Below are positions 27,640 through 34,692 of a stretch of DNA of 64,000 nt, in pieces. Location: positions 186,001-250,000 of the forward strand of contig JADJJZ010000001.1 of NCBI GenBank assembly GCA_016706255.1. The letters run 5' to 3'. The notes beneath the pieces are model-generated. The model was not told where the DNA came from, ran no database searches, and worked only from the letters and a program-made list of their open reading frames with translations. Each line of letters opens with the position of its first letter. Position 1 is the first letter of the stretch. A program made the translations under genes and the position numbers. Source of the stretch: Bacteroidota bacterium (lineage in GTDB: Bacteria; Bacteroidota; Bacteroidia; Chitinophagales; BACL12).

Positions 27640-28221
27640 TTATTTAATAGTGTAATTTAATTTGAATTTGATAGTAATGTCATCCCCTACTTTCATTGCA
27701 CCCATCATAGCTGTTGGCGGATCAATGCCATAATCGCTCATTTTAATTGCTTTGGAAGTTTCAATGTAGAGTTTACCTTTTTCTTTTACGTAAACCATAC
27801 CGCTGATATCTACATTTTTAGTAACTCCGGCAATAGTTAGTTCACCGTTTATTTTAACAGCATAACCGGTTCCACTTTTTGTGATTGATTTGATAGATAA
27901 CATTTTAAAAGTGATATAAGGGTATTTTTCGCCTTTCAGCGCATCATAGGTTTTATCGTCCATGATTGAACCTTTATCGCTTTTAATAGATTTTACGGAA
28001 ACTTTAATATTTAATTTCTGAATATTAAAACTTCCGTCAGTATTCCACAATACAACTGCATCTCCTGAAGCTGTTTGGGCTACCTCTTCCCATTCATGTA
28101 CATTTGAAGTACCATCAATAGTGATTTTATGGTCACTTGCCAATACATAATTACTTTGACCTTTTGCAATTATTGCAGCAGGTAGTATAAAGAGGGTTAA
28201 TATTAATTTGAAGAATTTCAT
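27640..28221 (-). CDS. YceI family protein, exported
   Basis: 193 residues from the ATG at 28221, which begins a signal peptide (MKFFKLILTLFILPAAIIAK); an in-frame ATG at 28248 is less likely. The YceI core is visible: KITIDGTSNVHEWEEVA, FNIQKLNIKVSVKSIKS, TYDALKGEKYPYITFKML and IKMSDYGIDPPTAMMGAMKV. It differs clearly from the other YceI at 20139, so these are old paralogues. It leads a yceI-porin unit whose upstream region carries two palindromes, suggesting regulation. Confidence 0.88.
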   Translation of the reverse strand: MKFFKLILTLFILPAAIIAKGQSNYVLASDHKITIDGTSNVHEWEEVAQTASGDAVVLWNTDGSFNIQKLNIKVSVKSIKSDKGSIMDDKTYDALKGEKYPYITFKMLSIKSITKSGTGYAVKINGELTIAGVTKNVDISGMVYVKEKGKLYIETSKAIKMSDYGIDPPTAMMGAMKVGDDITIKFKLNYTIK

Positions 28222-28266
28222 AGTTTGATGTTTAATAGCTGTCATCATTTAACAATGCAAAGTAAT

Positions 28267-28286
28267 TATAGTCAGTACCGACTATA
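28267..28286. promoter_or_regulatory. Palindromic operator candidate, TATAGTC-N6-GACTATA
   Basis: A perfect 7-bp inverted repeat with a 6-bp spacer lies 46 bp upstream of the reverse-strand yceI start. The symmetry and position suggest a binding site for a dimeric repressor (MarR, TetR or Rrf2-like); the regulator is not known. Confidence 0.5.
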
Positions 28287-28309
28287 CATGATATTTATAC
28301 TACCGGGAA

Positions 28310-28323
28310 GTGATTTAAGTCAC
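28310..28323. promoter_or_regulatory. CRP/FNR-type site GTGA-N6-TCAC
   Basis: The site has exact GTGA and TCAC half-sites with a 6-bp spacer, the core of CRP/FNR-family operators. It is centred about 32 bp upstream of the centre of the -7 element at 28345, close to the class II activator position for the forward gene. It also lies upstream of the divergent yceI operon. Confidence 0.5.
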
Positions 28324-28344
28324 CTTTTAAACCTTAACGCAACC

Positions 28345-28352
28345 TATCTTTG
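28345..28352 (+). promoter_or_regulatory. -7 element TATCTTTG
   Basis: A full TANNTTTG match about 100 bp before the ATG at 28455. No TTTG is seen at -33, where a CRP/FNR-like site lies instead, fitting an activator-dependent promoter. Confidence 0.5.
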
Positions 28353-28454
28353 TGAAAGAATTTGAGCAATTGTGCAGATATGTAAATTTACAACAAGCAA
28401 GCACCATTGTTATATTTATTTAATCCATATATTAATTTAATAAATACGTACTAT

Positions 28455-28862
28455 ATGAAACGCGTTCTAACAGCTTATTTTACTGCCGTAATTGTATTAT
28501 TGATATTCAGTTATGCAGCTTTGTATTTTTCAATTTTCTTTTTCCCGAAAATTGCGGAACAGTATTTTGACCCAATATTTTCCAGCAGTGAGAAGCGTAC
28601 CTGGATGTATTTTGCGCATCCGTTTATAGTAGCACTCGCATTAAAATATTTTTGGCAACGTTTTCGCCACATGTTTAAAGGTGGTCCCGGTCGTCGCGGA
28701 GCAGAAGTTGGATTAATTTATGGCTTAATAGCAGTATTACCTGCTATGTGGATCACATTTAGTGGTATTTCCATTTCAATATCAGTAGTTGCAACCTGGA
28801 TTTTATATGGCACACTGCAAGGAATTATTGCGGGGGTGATATATGCGAAGATGAATCCTTGA
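28455..28862 (+). CDS. Small multi-helix membrane protein, unknown function
   Basis: 135 residues from the ATG at 28455; an in-frame upstream ATG at 28407 would overlap no known signal. Four hydrophobic segments are visible (about 8-30, 52-65, 83-100 and 105-130), with a basic loop KGGPGRRGAEVG. No family recognised. It is divergent from the yceI-porin unit and could share the CRP/FNR-like site with it. The first yceI locus (20139) also has a small four-helix membrane protein beside it. Confidence 0.7.
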   Translation: MKRVLTAYFTAVIVLLIFSYAALYFSIFFFPKIAEQYFDPIFSSSEKRTWMYFAHPFIVALALKYFWQRFRHMFKGGPGRRGAEVGLIYGLIAVLPAMWITFSGISISISVVATWILYGTLQGIIAGVIYAKMNP

Positions 28863-28891
28863 TTCGCAATTTTCAGAATAAGAAACGAAGC

Positions 28892-29012
28892 AACCCCATT
28901 GGTTTGGTCATCTGACTAGCCAATGGGGTTCTTGCTTGTGTTATATCATTCGCAGCTCCGCCATCGACACATGGTTGGTCTGGGGACGCAACCATGAGGA
29001 GGAGGAATTGAT
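28892..29012. repeat. Hairpin repeat copies (variant and forward forms)
   Basis: A variant hairpin at 28892-28930 has an 11-bp perfect stem AACCCCATTGG / CCAATGGGGTT. A forward hairpin at 28970-28996 has the stem CATGGTTG / CAACCATG, an inner GTC/GAC pair and a TGGG tip. It has the usual flanks AGCTCCGCCATCGACA before and AGGAGGAGGAATT after. The sequence between the two hairpins has no gene. Confidence 0.85.
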
Positions 29013-29039
29013 GTGATTTCGAAGACAACAAGCAATTTA

Positions 29040-29105
29040 TAGCCCCGATTGAAGCGGAAACCCCCTTTGCCCGCCTCGGAAAAGGGGTTGCAGCGGAAAG
29101 CGGGC
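29040..29105. repeat. Dispersed repeat, AGCCCCGATTG...AAAGCGGG type
   Basis: It begins AGCCCCGATTGAAGCGGAAA and ends with a GGAAAGCGGG segment, around a small inner stem (CCCCTTT / AAAGGGG). A second copy lies at 63471. This sequence type is, from memory, very common between genes in Bacteroidota; its function is unknown. Confidence 0.7.
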
Positions 29106-29149
29106 AGCGCATGTGAAACGGAGCGGGATGTACATGCTCCATTTATACA

Positions 29150-30076
29150 TTATTGATGCTTTTCATTCCATTTAGTTACAGTTTCATCATCGGGCATTGC
29201 CGGTAGGGTTTGCAAATAATTATAAATGGCTTCCAATTCGGTATCCGTCATTAAACCGATTGGCACCCAGGGCATAAATTTCGGATCCAGCGATTTGCCT
29301 TCGGGTGTAGTTCCTGAACGCAATGTTGTTTTAAATTGCTCGAGCGACCATTTTCCGAAATTTCCACCTTTGGTAATATTGGAACCGGGAGGAGAAATTG
29401 GGTCGGGTGTTTTTTTGCCATTCATATTATCGCCGTGACAAGATTTGCAACCGTGAAAACCAACAGTATAGGCACCAAATTCCGGAGAAGTTCCGAAAGT
29501 TGGAGCAACGCGTGTTGAAGTATCGTTCAGGTCGATAATTTTTGCATGATATAAATCGCCGAACAAACCTGCGCCTGCTAAAACTTTGCTGAACATTGTA
29601 AATTCAGGAGCGGGCCATGTTTTATCGCTTGGGGCAACAGTTTTAAGATAACCAACCAGGGCAGCAAGATCGGTATTACTCATGGTGCCCATTTCTTTGC
29701 TCGGCATAATAATTACGCCATGATTATCCGGTTTTACGCCGTAACGAATTACTCTGAGCCAGTCGGCATCGGTATAATTTTTTGTTTTACCACCTGAAGT
29801 AATATTAGGTGCCGGAACACTGCCGGTGGCATCATCTTTAAAAAACTCAGTCCCGGCAAAATCGCCGCCATGGCAGCCACCACACAATGAATTTGCAATA
29901 ACTTCTCCCCGAACGAGCGAAGCAGAATCGTTTGTAGCAACAAATTTGGGTAAGGTAACTTCATAAGTGGCCTTAGCCATACTATTTGTTTTGTTGACCA
30001 TTAATAAAACTACAATAGCCAGAATTACAATAAGTGTGAGCACAGTAATGCCCAACCATTTAAAAAATTTGCGCAT
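29150..30076 (-). CDS. Membrane-anchored diheme cytochrome c
   Basis: 308 residues. One N-terminal membrane helix (about 8-27) anchors two class I cytochrome c domains in the periplasm. Heme attachment motifs are C65-GG-C68-H69 and C210-KS-C213-H214; nearby Met residues in VIIMPSKEMG and KFMPWVPIG could be the sixth ligands. The second domain has the usual ITKGGNFGKWSLEQFKTTLR segment. It probably carries electrons between a dehydrogenase and a terminal oxidase or reductase. No oxidase genes are adjacent, so the partner is unknown. Confidence 0.9.
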   Translation of the reverse strand: MRKFFKWLGITVLTLIVILAIVVLLMVNKTNSMAKATYEVTLPKFVATNDSASLVRGEVIANSLCGGCHGGDFAGTEFFKDDATGSVPAPNITSGGKTKNYTDADWLRVIRYGVKPDNHGVIIMPSKEMGTMSNTDLAALVGYLKTVAPSDKTWPAPEFTMFSKVLAGAGLFGDLYHAKIIDLNDTSTRVAPTFGTSPEFGAYTVGFHGCKSCHGDNMNGKKTPDPISPPGSNITKGGNFGKWSLEQFKTTLRSGTTPEGKSLDPKFMPWVPIGLMTDTELEAIYNYLQTLPAMPDDETVTKWNEKHQ

Positions 30077-30209
30077 GCCTTAATTTGGGTTTGTATCCGC
30101 CGCGGCGGAGGGTTAATTGGTAAATAAATTTAGGAATTATTATACAGCGGTGCAAATGATTGGGAATTATGTGACGAGAATCACAGTGGGTGGTGGGTTC
30201 CGGGATTCA

Positions 30210-30400
30210 TTTGGAGCTCCGCCATCGACACATGGTTGGTCTGGGGGCGCAACCATGAGGAGGAGGAATTAATGTGATTATTTGATGGGATTTACGGGGT
30301 TGCTTCGTAGGCATTACTATCGAAAAAAAAAGTATTTGGTATAGCACCAACCATTATTCGAAGCTCACCCATTGGTTGTGTCCCCAGACCAACCAATGCG
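30210..30400. repeat. Composite hairpin element (forward plus reverse hairpin)
   Basis: A forward hairpin (30231-30257, CATGGTTG / CAACCATG) and a reverse hairpin (30370-30398, CATTGGTTG / CAACCAATG) face each other with starts 139 bp apart. The sequence between them contains the conserved block GGGTTGCTTCGTAGG and an A-rich run. The element fills the 333-bp gap between two reverse-strand genes; no gene is seen in it. Confidence 0.9.
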
Positions 30401-30409
30401 GTTCCATAT

Positions 30410-30976
30410 TTATTTTTTATTTTTTAAAACATCATCTGTAAAATGTTCCATCCCTTTTGGCTTTGCAAATTTTTCAGCATTAAATTGTTGCGAATTACCG
30501 CGCGGTATCGAAAGCGATTCCCAATGCGTGGCATACAATTTTCCGATATATACAATCTGCCCAATATGATATGGATAATGCGCCAACTGCCTGTTAATGG
30601 CTTCTAGCACCGTATGCCCCTGATTGCGGATATAAATAATTTTGTCAAGATCAGCTTCAGTTAATGCATTTAATGTTTGCAAAAACACCTCCCACCCTGC
30701 TTGCCAAACAGTCATCATTTTTTGTCTGGTGTCAATATCATTTTCAAACTCCGCATCGCGGTTGCGCCATTCTTTTTCGCCATCGCTGTTTAAAAAATCA
30801 GTCCAACGGCTGAGCATATTTCCCGATAAATGTTTTACAATGATGGCGACACTATTGCTGTCTTCATTCATTTGCCAGAACAATTTTTCATCCGGCATTT
30901 GATTAAATGTTTTTTCGCCTAACAATTTGTAATATTCAAATTGTTTGATGACACTTTGTAAATATTGAGCAGACAT
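30410..30976 (-). CDS. DUF1572/DinB-like four-helix bundle protein
   Basis: 188 residues, cytoplasmic. The layout is that of the DinB/DUF1572 superfamily. An early helix carries KHLSGNMLSRWTDFL (one conserved His), and a late helix carries INRQLAHYPYHIGQIVYIGK, whose two His residues complete the usual metal-binding triad. WRNRDAEFEN lies between. Related proteins act as thiol-dependent transferases or have no known role. The gene lies 17 bp after the thioesterase gene on the same strand, and the two may be cotranscribed. Confidence 0.85.
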   Translation of the reverse strand: MSAQYLQSVIKQFEYYKLLGEKTFNQMPDEKLFWQMNEDSNSVAIIVKHLSGNMLSRWTDFLNSDGEKEWRNRDAEFENDIDTRQKMMTVWQAGWEVFLQTLNALTEADLDKIIYIRNQGHTVLEAINRQLAHYPYHIGQIVYIGKLYATHWESLSIPRGNSQQFNAEKFAKPKGMEHFTDDVLKNKK

Positions 30977-30993
30977 GATATATAATTTAGTAA

Positions 30994-31491
30994 TTAATTA
31001 TTATTGATATTGCGATAAAATTTAGCTCTTTCATCAAAGGTAGGATTTTCCGGAATCGGGTCTCCAATTTGATCAAAAAAAGTCATTAATTCAGCACTGT
31101 GTTCCTGACTTTTTCCGCTGCGTAAATTGTAGTGTGCAAAATAACACCACATCATCGCTTTTACTTTTGTTTTATCGTCATTCCACATAACAGCTTCCAT
31201 TAACAACATTTTTGGAAATGCGGTGAGTAATCGGGTTTCAATCGTGACTGTTTCCATACAATTAACCGGCAGCATATACGAAATATTGGTTTGCGCCACC
31301 ACCCAGGTAATCCCGGTTGTTCTGGCCATTTGGTGCAGGTCGAAGTTGTATACTTGCATCAAATGGTCTTCACGTGCATTAATAATGTAGTCGATATATT
31401 TCGAATTATTTAAATGATTAAACGGGTCGCAATCGGGGAAACGTGCCTGCACTTTACTTTCTGCCGATTTAGGTAATGAGGTTGTTTGCAT
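30994..31491 (-). CDS. Acyl-CoA thioesterase of the hotdog (4HBT/YbgC) type
   Basis: 165 residues. The N-terminal RFPDCDPFNHLNNSKYIDYI matches the catalytic Asp region of the YbgC/4-hydroxybenzoyl-CoA thioesterase family (usual form D-x-x-G-H-x-N-N; here Gly is Phe-Asn). The remaining hotdog strands (TNISYMLPVNCMETVTIETR, VKAMMWCYFAHYNLRSGKSQ) are visible. A palindromic operator 26 bp upstream is nearly identical to the one before the neighbouring TetR gene, so that regulator very likely controls it. Confidence 0.85.
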   Translation of the reverse strand: MQTTSLPKSAESKVQARFPDCDPFNHLNNSKYIDYIINAREDHLMQVYNFDLHQMARTTGITWVVAQTNISYMLPVNCMETVTIETRLLTAFPKMLLMEAVMWNDDKTKVKAMMWCYFAHYNLRSGKSQEHSAELMTFFDQIGDPIPENPTFDERAKFYRNINNN

Positions 31492-31516
31492 TTTAGTTGT
31501 TTTTTAGTTTCAAAAT

Positions 31517-31540
31517 AAAATATACCGTTCGGTATATTTT
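31517..31540. promoter_or_regulatory. TetR-type operator upstream of the thioesterase gene
   Basis: Two perfect 11-bp half-sites (AAAATATACCG and CGGTATATTTT) with a 2-bp TT spacer form a 24-bp palindrome, 26 bp upstream of the reverse-strand thioesterase start. The same palindrome, with one mismatch, precedes the TetR gene. Confidence 0.75.
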
Positions 31541-31555
31541 TATAGCAAAAAAAAA

Positions 31556-32158
31556 TTATTCTTTTAAACTCAAAATATATTGTGTTAAAAACTGCATGGT
31601 AATTTTTAATTCCGTGGATTTACCATGCACCTTTGCCTGCATCACAGCACCTTCAATGAGCGACATCATAACAACTGCTACTTCAGCAGGTTTAGTGCAA
31701 CTTTTTATTTCGTTGCGTTGTATGCCGCGTTTAATTTGATTTTCAAGTGATGTCTTCCAAAAAGCAAGTGCAGTTGCAGCGCGTTCGCGCAATTCAGGAT
31801 GCGTATCATCTGCTTCAGTTGACGTATTTAATATCGGACAACCCGCTTTTAAAAAAGGAATTTTCAAAAAATCGCGATACACATTCGGATACACCAGCAA
31901 ACGTTCAATCGAATTTTCGGTAGCCAGAATACGTTTTTTAATGTAGTTGGTAATCCGCCCAAAATTATAATCAAATGCTGCCAGCGCCACCTCATCTTTA
32001 TTCGCAAAATTGCCGTAAATGCCGCCCTTGGTAAGTCCCGTCGCCTCAGTCATGTCGTTCAGCGAAGTCCCTGCAAACCCCTTTGCATTAAACACCGGTG
32101 CCGTTTGTTCAATAATAAACAACCTGGTGCGCTCCGATTTGCTCAACTCTTTGGACAT
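31556..32158 (-). CDS. TetR/AcrR family transcriptional regulator
   Basis: 200 residues. The N-terminal HTH is clear: RTRLFIIEQTAPVFNAKGFA, TSLNDMTEATGLTKGGIYGN, FANKDEVALAAFDY. The C-terminal ligand domain (about 75-195) resembles the YezE/AcuR-like group. It most likely represses its own gene and the adjacent thioesterase gene, since near-identical 24-bp palindromes sit 17 bp and 26 bp upstream of the two starts. The ligand could be an acyl-CoA or a hydrophobic compound (inference). Confidence 0.92.
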   Translation of the reverse strand: MSKELSKSERTRLFIIEQTAPVFNAKGFAGTSLNDMTEATGLTKGGIYGNFANKDEVALAAFDYNFGRITNYIKKRILATENSIERLLVYPNVYRDFLKIPFLKAGCPILNTSTEADDTHPELRERAATALAFWKTSLENQIKRGIQRNEIKSCTKPAEVAVVMMSLIEGAVMQAKVHGKSTELKITMQFLTQYILSLKE

Positions 32159-32165
32159 AATGATG

Positions 32166-32173
32166 CAAATATA
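32166..32173 (-). promoter_or_regulatory. -7 element of the TetR gene, next to its operator
   Basis: On the reverse strand TATATTTG is a full TANNTTTG match that ends 7 bp before the ATG at 32158. The operator at 32175-32198 covers the region just upstream, so repressor binding would block the promoter. Confidence 0.55.
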
Positions 32174-32174
32174 T

Positions 32175-32198
32175 AAAATATACCGATTGGTATATTTT
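32175..32198. promoter_or_regulatory. TetR-type operator upstream of its own gene
   Basis: AAAATATACCG and TGGTATATTTT half-sites with a 2-bp AT spacer; only one base breaks the symmetry. It lies 17 bp upstream of the TetR start and matches the operator at 31517. Confidence 0.75.
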
Positions 32199-32309
32199 TT
32201 TAGAAATATTTTTTATCTCCAAAATTGAATACAAATTCCGGCAACTAATTGCATCATAATTAATTTAATTTGGGCGTGTGCCGCAATGGCAATTCCGCTA
32301 CACCAACAA

Positions 32310-32412
32310 CATCGTGCGCGGCACCGTGCTTTCCGCTGCAAATCCTCGTCCTTCCCCCGATAGTTATCGGGGTCAGTCCTGCGGGTTTTCCGCTACAATC
32401 ACTCACGCGGGG
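32310..32412. repeat. Dispersed GGCACCGTGC repeat, copy 1
   Basis: Shared blocks are GCGCGGCACCGTGCTTTCCG at the start, CCTGCGGGTTTTCCGCTAC in the middle and CAATCACT near the end. Between them is an inner stem CCCCGATA / TATCGGGG. Copies at 42723 and 45611 have the same outer blocks but a different inner stem. No gene is supported here. Confidence 0.75.
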
Positions 32413-32494
32413 TTTGCGTTGGCAGCGCATAAAGTATTAGGCATAGCACTAACTATGATTCGAAGAGGTTGAAATTGTTAGCACAAAATATCAT

Positions 32495-33075
32495 TCGCAG
32501 CTCCGCCATCGACACATGGTTGGTCTGGGGACGCAACCATGGGGAGGTGGAAATAATTTCATAATCCGATGGGATTGAAATTATTAGCACAATATATCAT
32601 TTGCAACTCCGCCATCGACACATGGTTGGTCTGGGGACGCAACCATGGGGAGGAGGAAATAATTTCATAATCCGATGGGATTGAAATTATTAGCACAATA
32701 TATCATTTGCAACTCCGCCATCGACACATGGTTGGTCTGGGGACGCAACCATGGGGAGGTGCAATTATTGGGATGATTCGGAGTGATTGATGGTGTTGCT
32801 TCGTAGGTATTACTATCGAAGAAAAAAAGTAATTGGTAAAGCACCACCTATCATTCGAAGCTCACCCATTGGTTGTGTCCCCAGACCAACCAATGGACGC
32901 AACCATGAGGCGGAGGAATGAAAGTGATTTTTCGAAGTGAGTTACAGGGTTGATTCCTTGGTATTACTATCGAAGAAAAAAAGTATTTGGTAAAGCACCA
33001 CACATCATTCGAAGCTCACCCATTGGTTGTGTCCCCAGACCAACCAATAGGGTTGTGTCCTCAGACTAATCAAGG
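32495..33075. repeat. Cluster of hairpin and composite elements
   Basis: Forward hairpins lie at 32515-32541, 32622-32648 and 32727-32753, and reverse ones at 32866-32896 and 33020-33050. The 32727/32866 pair has the standard 139-bp spacing. A partial forward arm follows directly on the reverse hairpin near 32896 (GGACGCAACCATGAGG), so elements have been joined end to end. A degraded copy runs to 33075. Together with the GGCACCGTGC copy this fills most of a 939-bp gap between the TetR operator and the next gene. Confidence 0.9.
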
Positions 33076-33121
33076 GTGTTGTGCACCAGACCAACCTATA
33101 CGTATTTTTAGTTTTATTTCA

Positions 33122-33129
33122 TATCTTTG
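33122..33129 (+). promoter_or_regulatory. -7 element TATCTTTG
   Basis: A full TANNTTTG match ends 8 bp before the ATG at 33138 and supports that start over an in-frame ATG at 33081. No -33 TTTG is seen at standard spacing. Confidence 0.45.
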
Positions 33130-33137
33130 GTAAACCC

Positions 33138-33674
33138 ATGCAACGATTATTTTTTATACTTCTACTTTTACCAATTTCCTGTTACGCACAGGTAACTTGG
33201 TTGCCGGATTCCTCTTTCAACGGTGATGGCATTTACAGCTTTAAAACAGGCAAGGAAGGGCACGCAATCTCACTCCAAAGCGATAACAAAATTTTAATTG
33301 CCGGTAATGATGACAGTTGTTATTTGGTCCGATTACATACCAATGGTTCTGTCGATTCCAGTTTCGGAAATAATGGTTATGCAAGGTGGGCACGTTATAG
33401 TAATGACAAACATGTACTCACTGAAATGACTTTACAACAGGATGGAAAAATTATAATAATCGGGTACACAGACACCTATGATTTGTTTATTGCCAGATTT
33501 AATGAAAACGGAGAATTGGATTCATCATTTAACGGAGGCTACAGAATTATATCTTCACTGGACGAAGAAGACTATTTACCTTTTGATGTTGTGGTTTTAC
33601 CCGACAACAAAATTCTCGTAACCGGATTATTATATTATGGAGGTTTTTTGGGTCATATACTGATTTACTCTTGA
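33138..33674 (+). CDS. Delta-60 repeat T9SS protein, N-terminal part (frameshifted)
   Basis: 178 residues ending early. The signal peptide (MQRLFFILLLLPISCYAQ) is followed by delta-60-type repeats such as DNKILIAGNDDSCYLVRLHT and NGSVDSSFGNNGYARW. The frame breaks in a T6 run at 33644-33649. Adding one T gives GFFGSYTDLLLIRLNPDG, which joins smoothly to the next reading frame (33671). This is therefore the front half of one gene of about 510 residues. Whether the break is real, phase-variable or a sequencing error cannot be told here. Confidence 0.75.
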   Translation: MQRLFFILLLLPISCYAQVTWLPDSSFNGDGIYSFKTGKEGHAISLQSDNKILIAGNDDSCYLVRLHTNGSVDSSFGNNGYARWARYSNDKHVLTEMTLQQDGKIIIIGYTDTYDLFIARFNENGELDSSFNGGYRIISSLDEEDYLPFDVVVLPDNKILVTGLLYYGGFLGHILIYS

Positions 33675-34681
33675 TAAGACTGAATCCGGATGGTAGTTTT
33701 GATAATACACTTTCAACCGACGGGCAATTGAGCTTGAATTTGAGTTCAGAACATAATATTCCACGAGCAATGGAAATTCAATCTGATGGTAAAATAGTGA
33801 TTGGCGGATATTATATGGATGGAGCTTTTCCGGAGGAGACTGATATTTATATGGAATTAATCAGATTAAATACTGACATGACATTGGATAACAGTTTTAG
33901 TGGTGATGGTGTATATAAAACCAAAATAAACGGAACAAATTGCAGGGTAATGGATCTCCAGATTACAACCTCCGGTAAAATAGTATGTGCAGGTTATGCA
34001 GTAAGTAATGAAGAAGAAGTTGGTTATTTATTACAATTAAACAGCAATGGAACAAATGATGAAACATTTGGTGATAATGGTGTGTGGCTTGCTTCTGATT
34101 CGGCTTCCTCCAATTTCCGCAAATTGGCCATTCAAGATAATAAAATTTATGTCACTGGTGAGCTCATGAATGTATACAACAATAGTAGTATACTATTAAT
34201 GTGCTTTAATCAGGAAGGGGTTCCTGACAATACATTTGGTGTGAATGGACTGATGATATTAGATAATTCAAACAAGGATGATGTAGGATTTGATCTTATA
34301 ATTGATCCTGAAAACCATATTGTGATTTGTGGTGGGTTTGCGGTTGGTTCTAATATTGGGGAAATGATCGCCCTTCGGGTAATTCATGGTAACATTAAAC
34401 CCGATATTATCAATATAGAAAATCCGCCAATCTTTGTATTTCCAAATCCTGTTTCGAATTTAATTAATTTAGAAATTTCTTTGCCATTAAATACCACCAT
34501 TAATGTTGATTTAACTGATATAACCGGTAAAGTTTGTAATAATTTATTACAATCTGCACATTATGATAGAGGAATTTATACGATAGCCCTTGAAATCCCA
34601 GAAAGTATAAGTCCGGGAAATTATTTTATACATGTTACATCTGAAGATTATCATTATGCCACAATGATTTTTATTAAATAA
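33671..34681 (+). CDS. Delta-60 repeat T9SS protein, C-terminal part (frameshifted)
   Basis: 336 residues, with no true start of its own (only a TTG at 33671, within the preceding frame). The repeats continue: MEIQSDGKIVIGGYYMDGAF, LITTSGKIVCAGYAVSN-like and QDNKIYVTGELMNVYNN, each followed by an xLxRLNxDGxxDxxFxxxG strand. The end (IFVFPNPVSNLINLEISLPL) is a T9SS type A sorting domain. It is the second half of the gene that starts at 33138. The next gene begins 11 bp later. Confidence 0.75.
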   Translation: MIRLNPDGSFDNTLSTDGQLSLNLSSEHNIPRAMEIQSDGKIVIGGYYMDGAFPEETDIYMELIRLNTDMTLDNSFSGDGVYKTKINGTNCRVMDLQITTSGKIVCAGYAVSNEEEVGYLLQLNSNGTNDETFGDNGVWLASDSASSNFRKLAIQDNKIYVTGELMNVYNNSSILLMCFNQEGVPDNTFGVNGLMILDNSNKDDVGFDLIIDPENHIVICGGFAVGSNIGEMIALRVIHGNIKPDIINIENPPIFVFPNPVSNLINLEISLPLNTTINVDLTDITGKVCNNLLQSAHYDRGIYTIALEIPESISPGNYFIHVTSEDYHYATMIFIK

Positions 34682-34692
34682 ATATCCTATCC

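Noticed and set aside
32278..32472. Short forward frame in the intergenic region
   Set aside because: It lies in a GGCACCGTGC dispersed repeat that recurs elsewhere in intergenic DNA.
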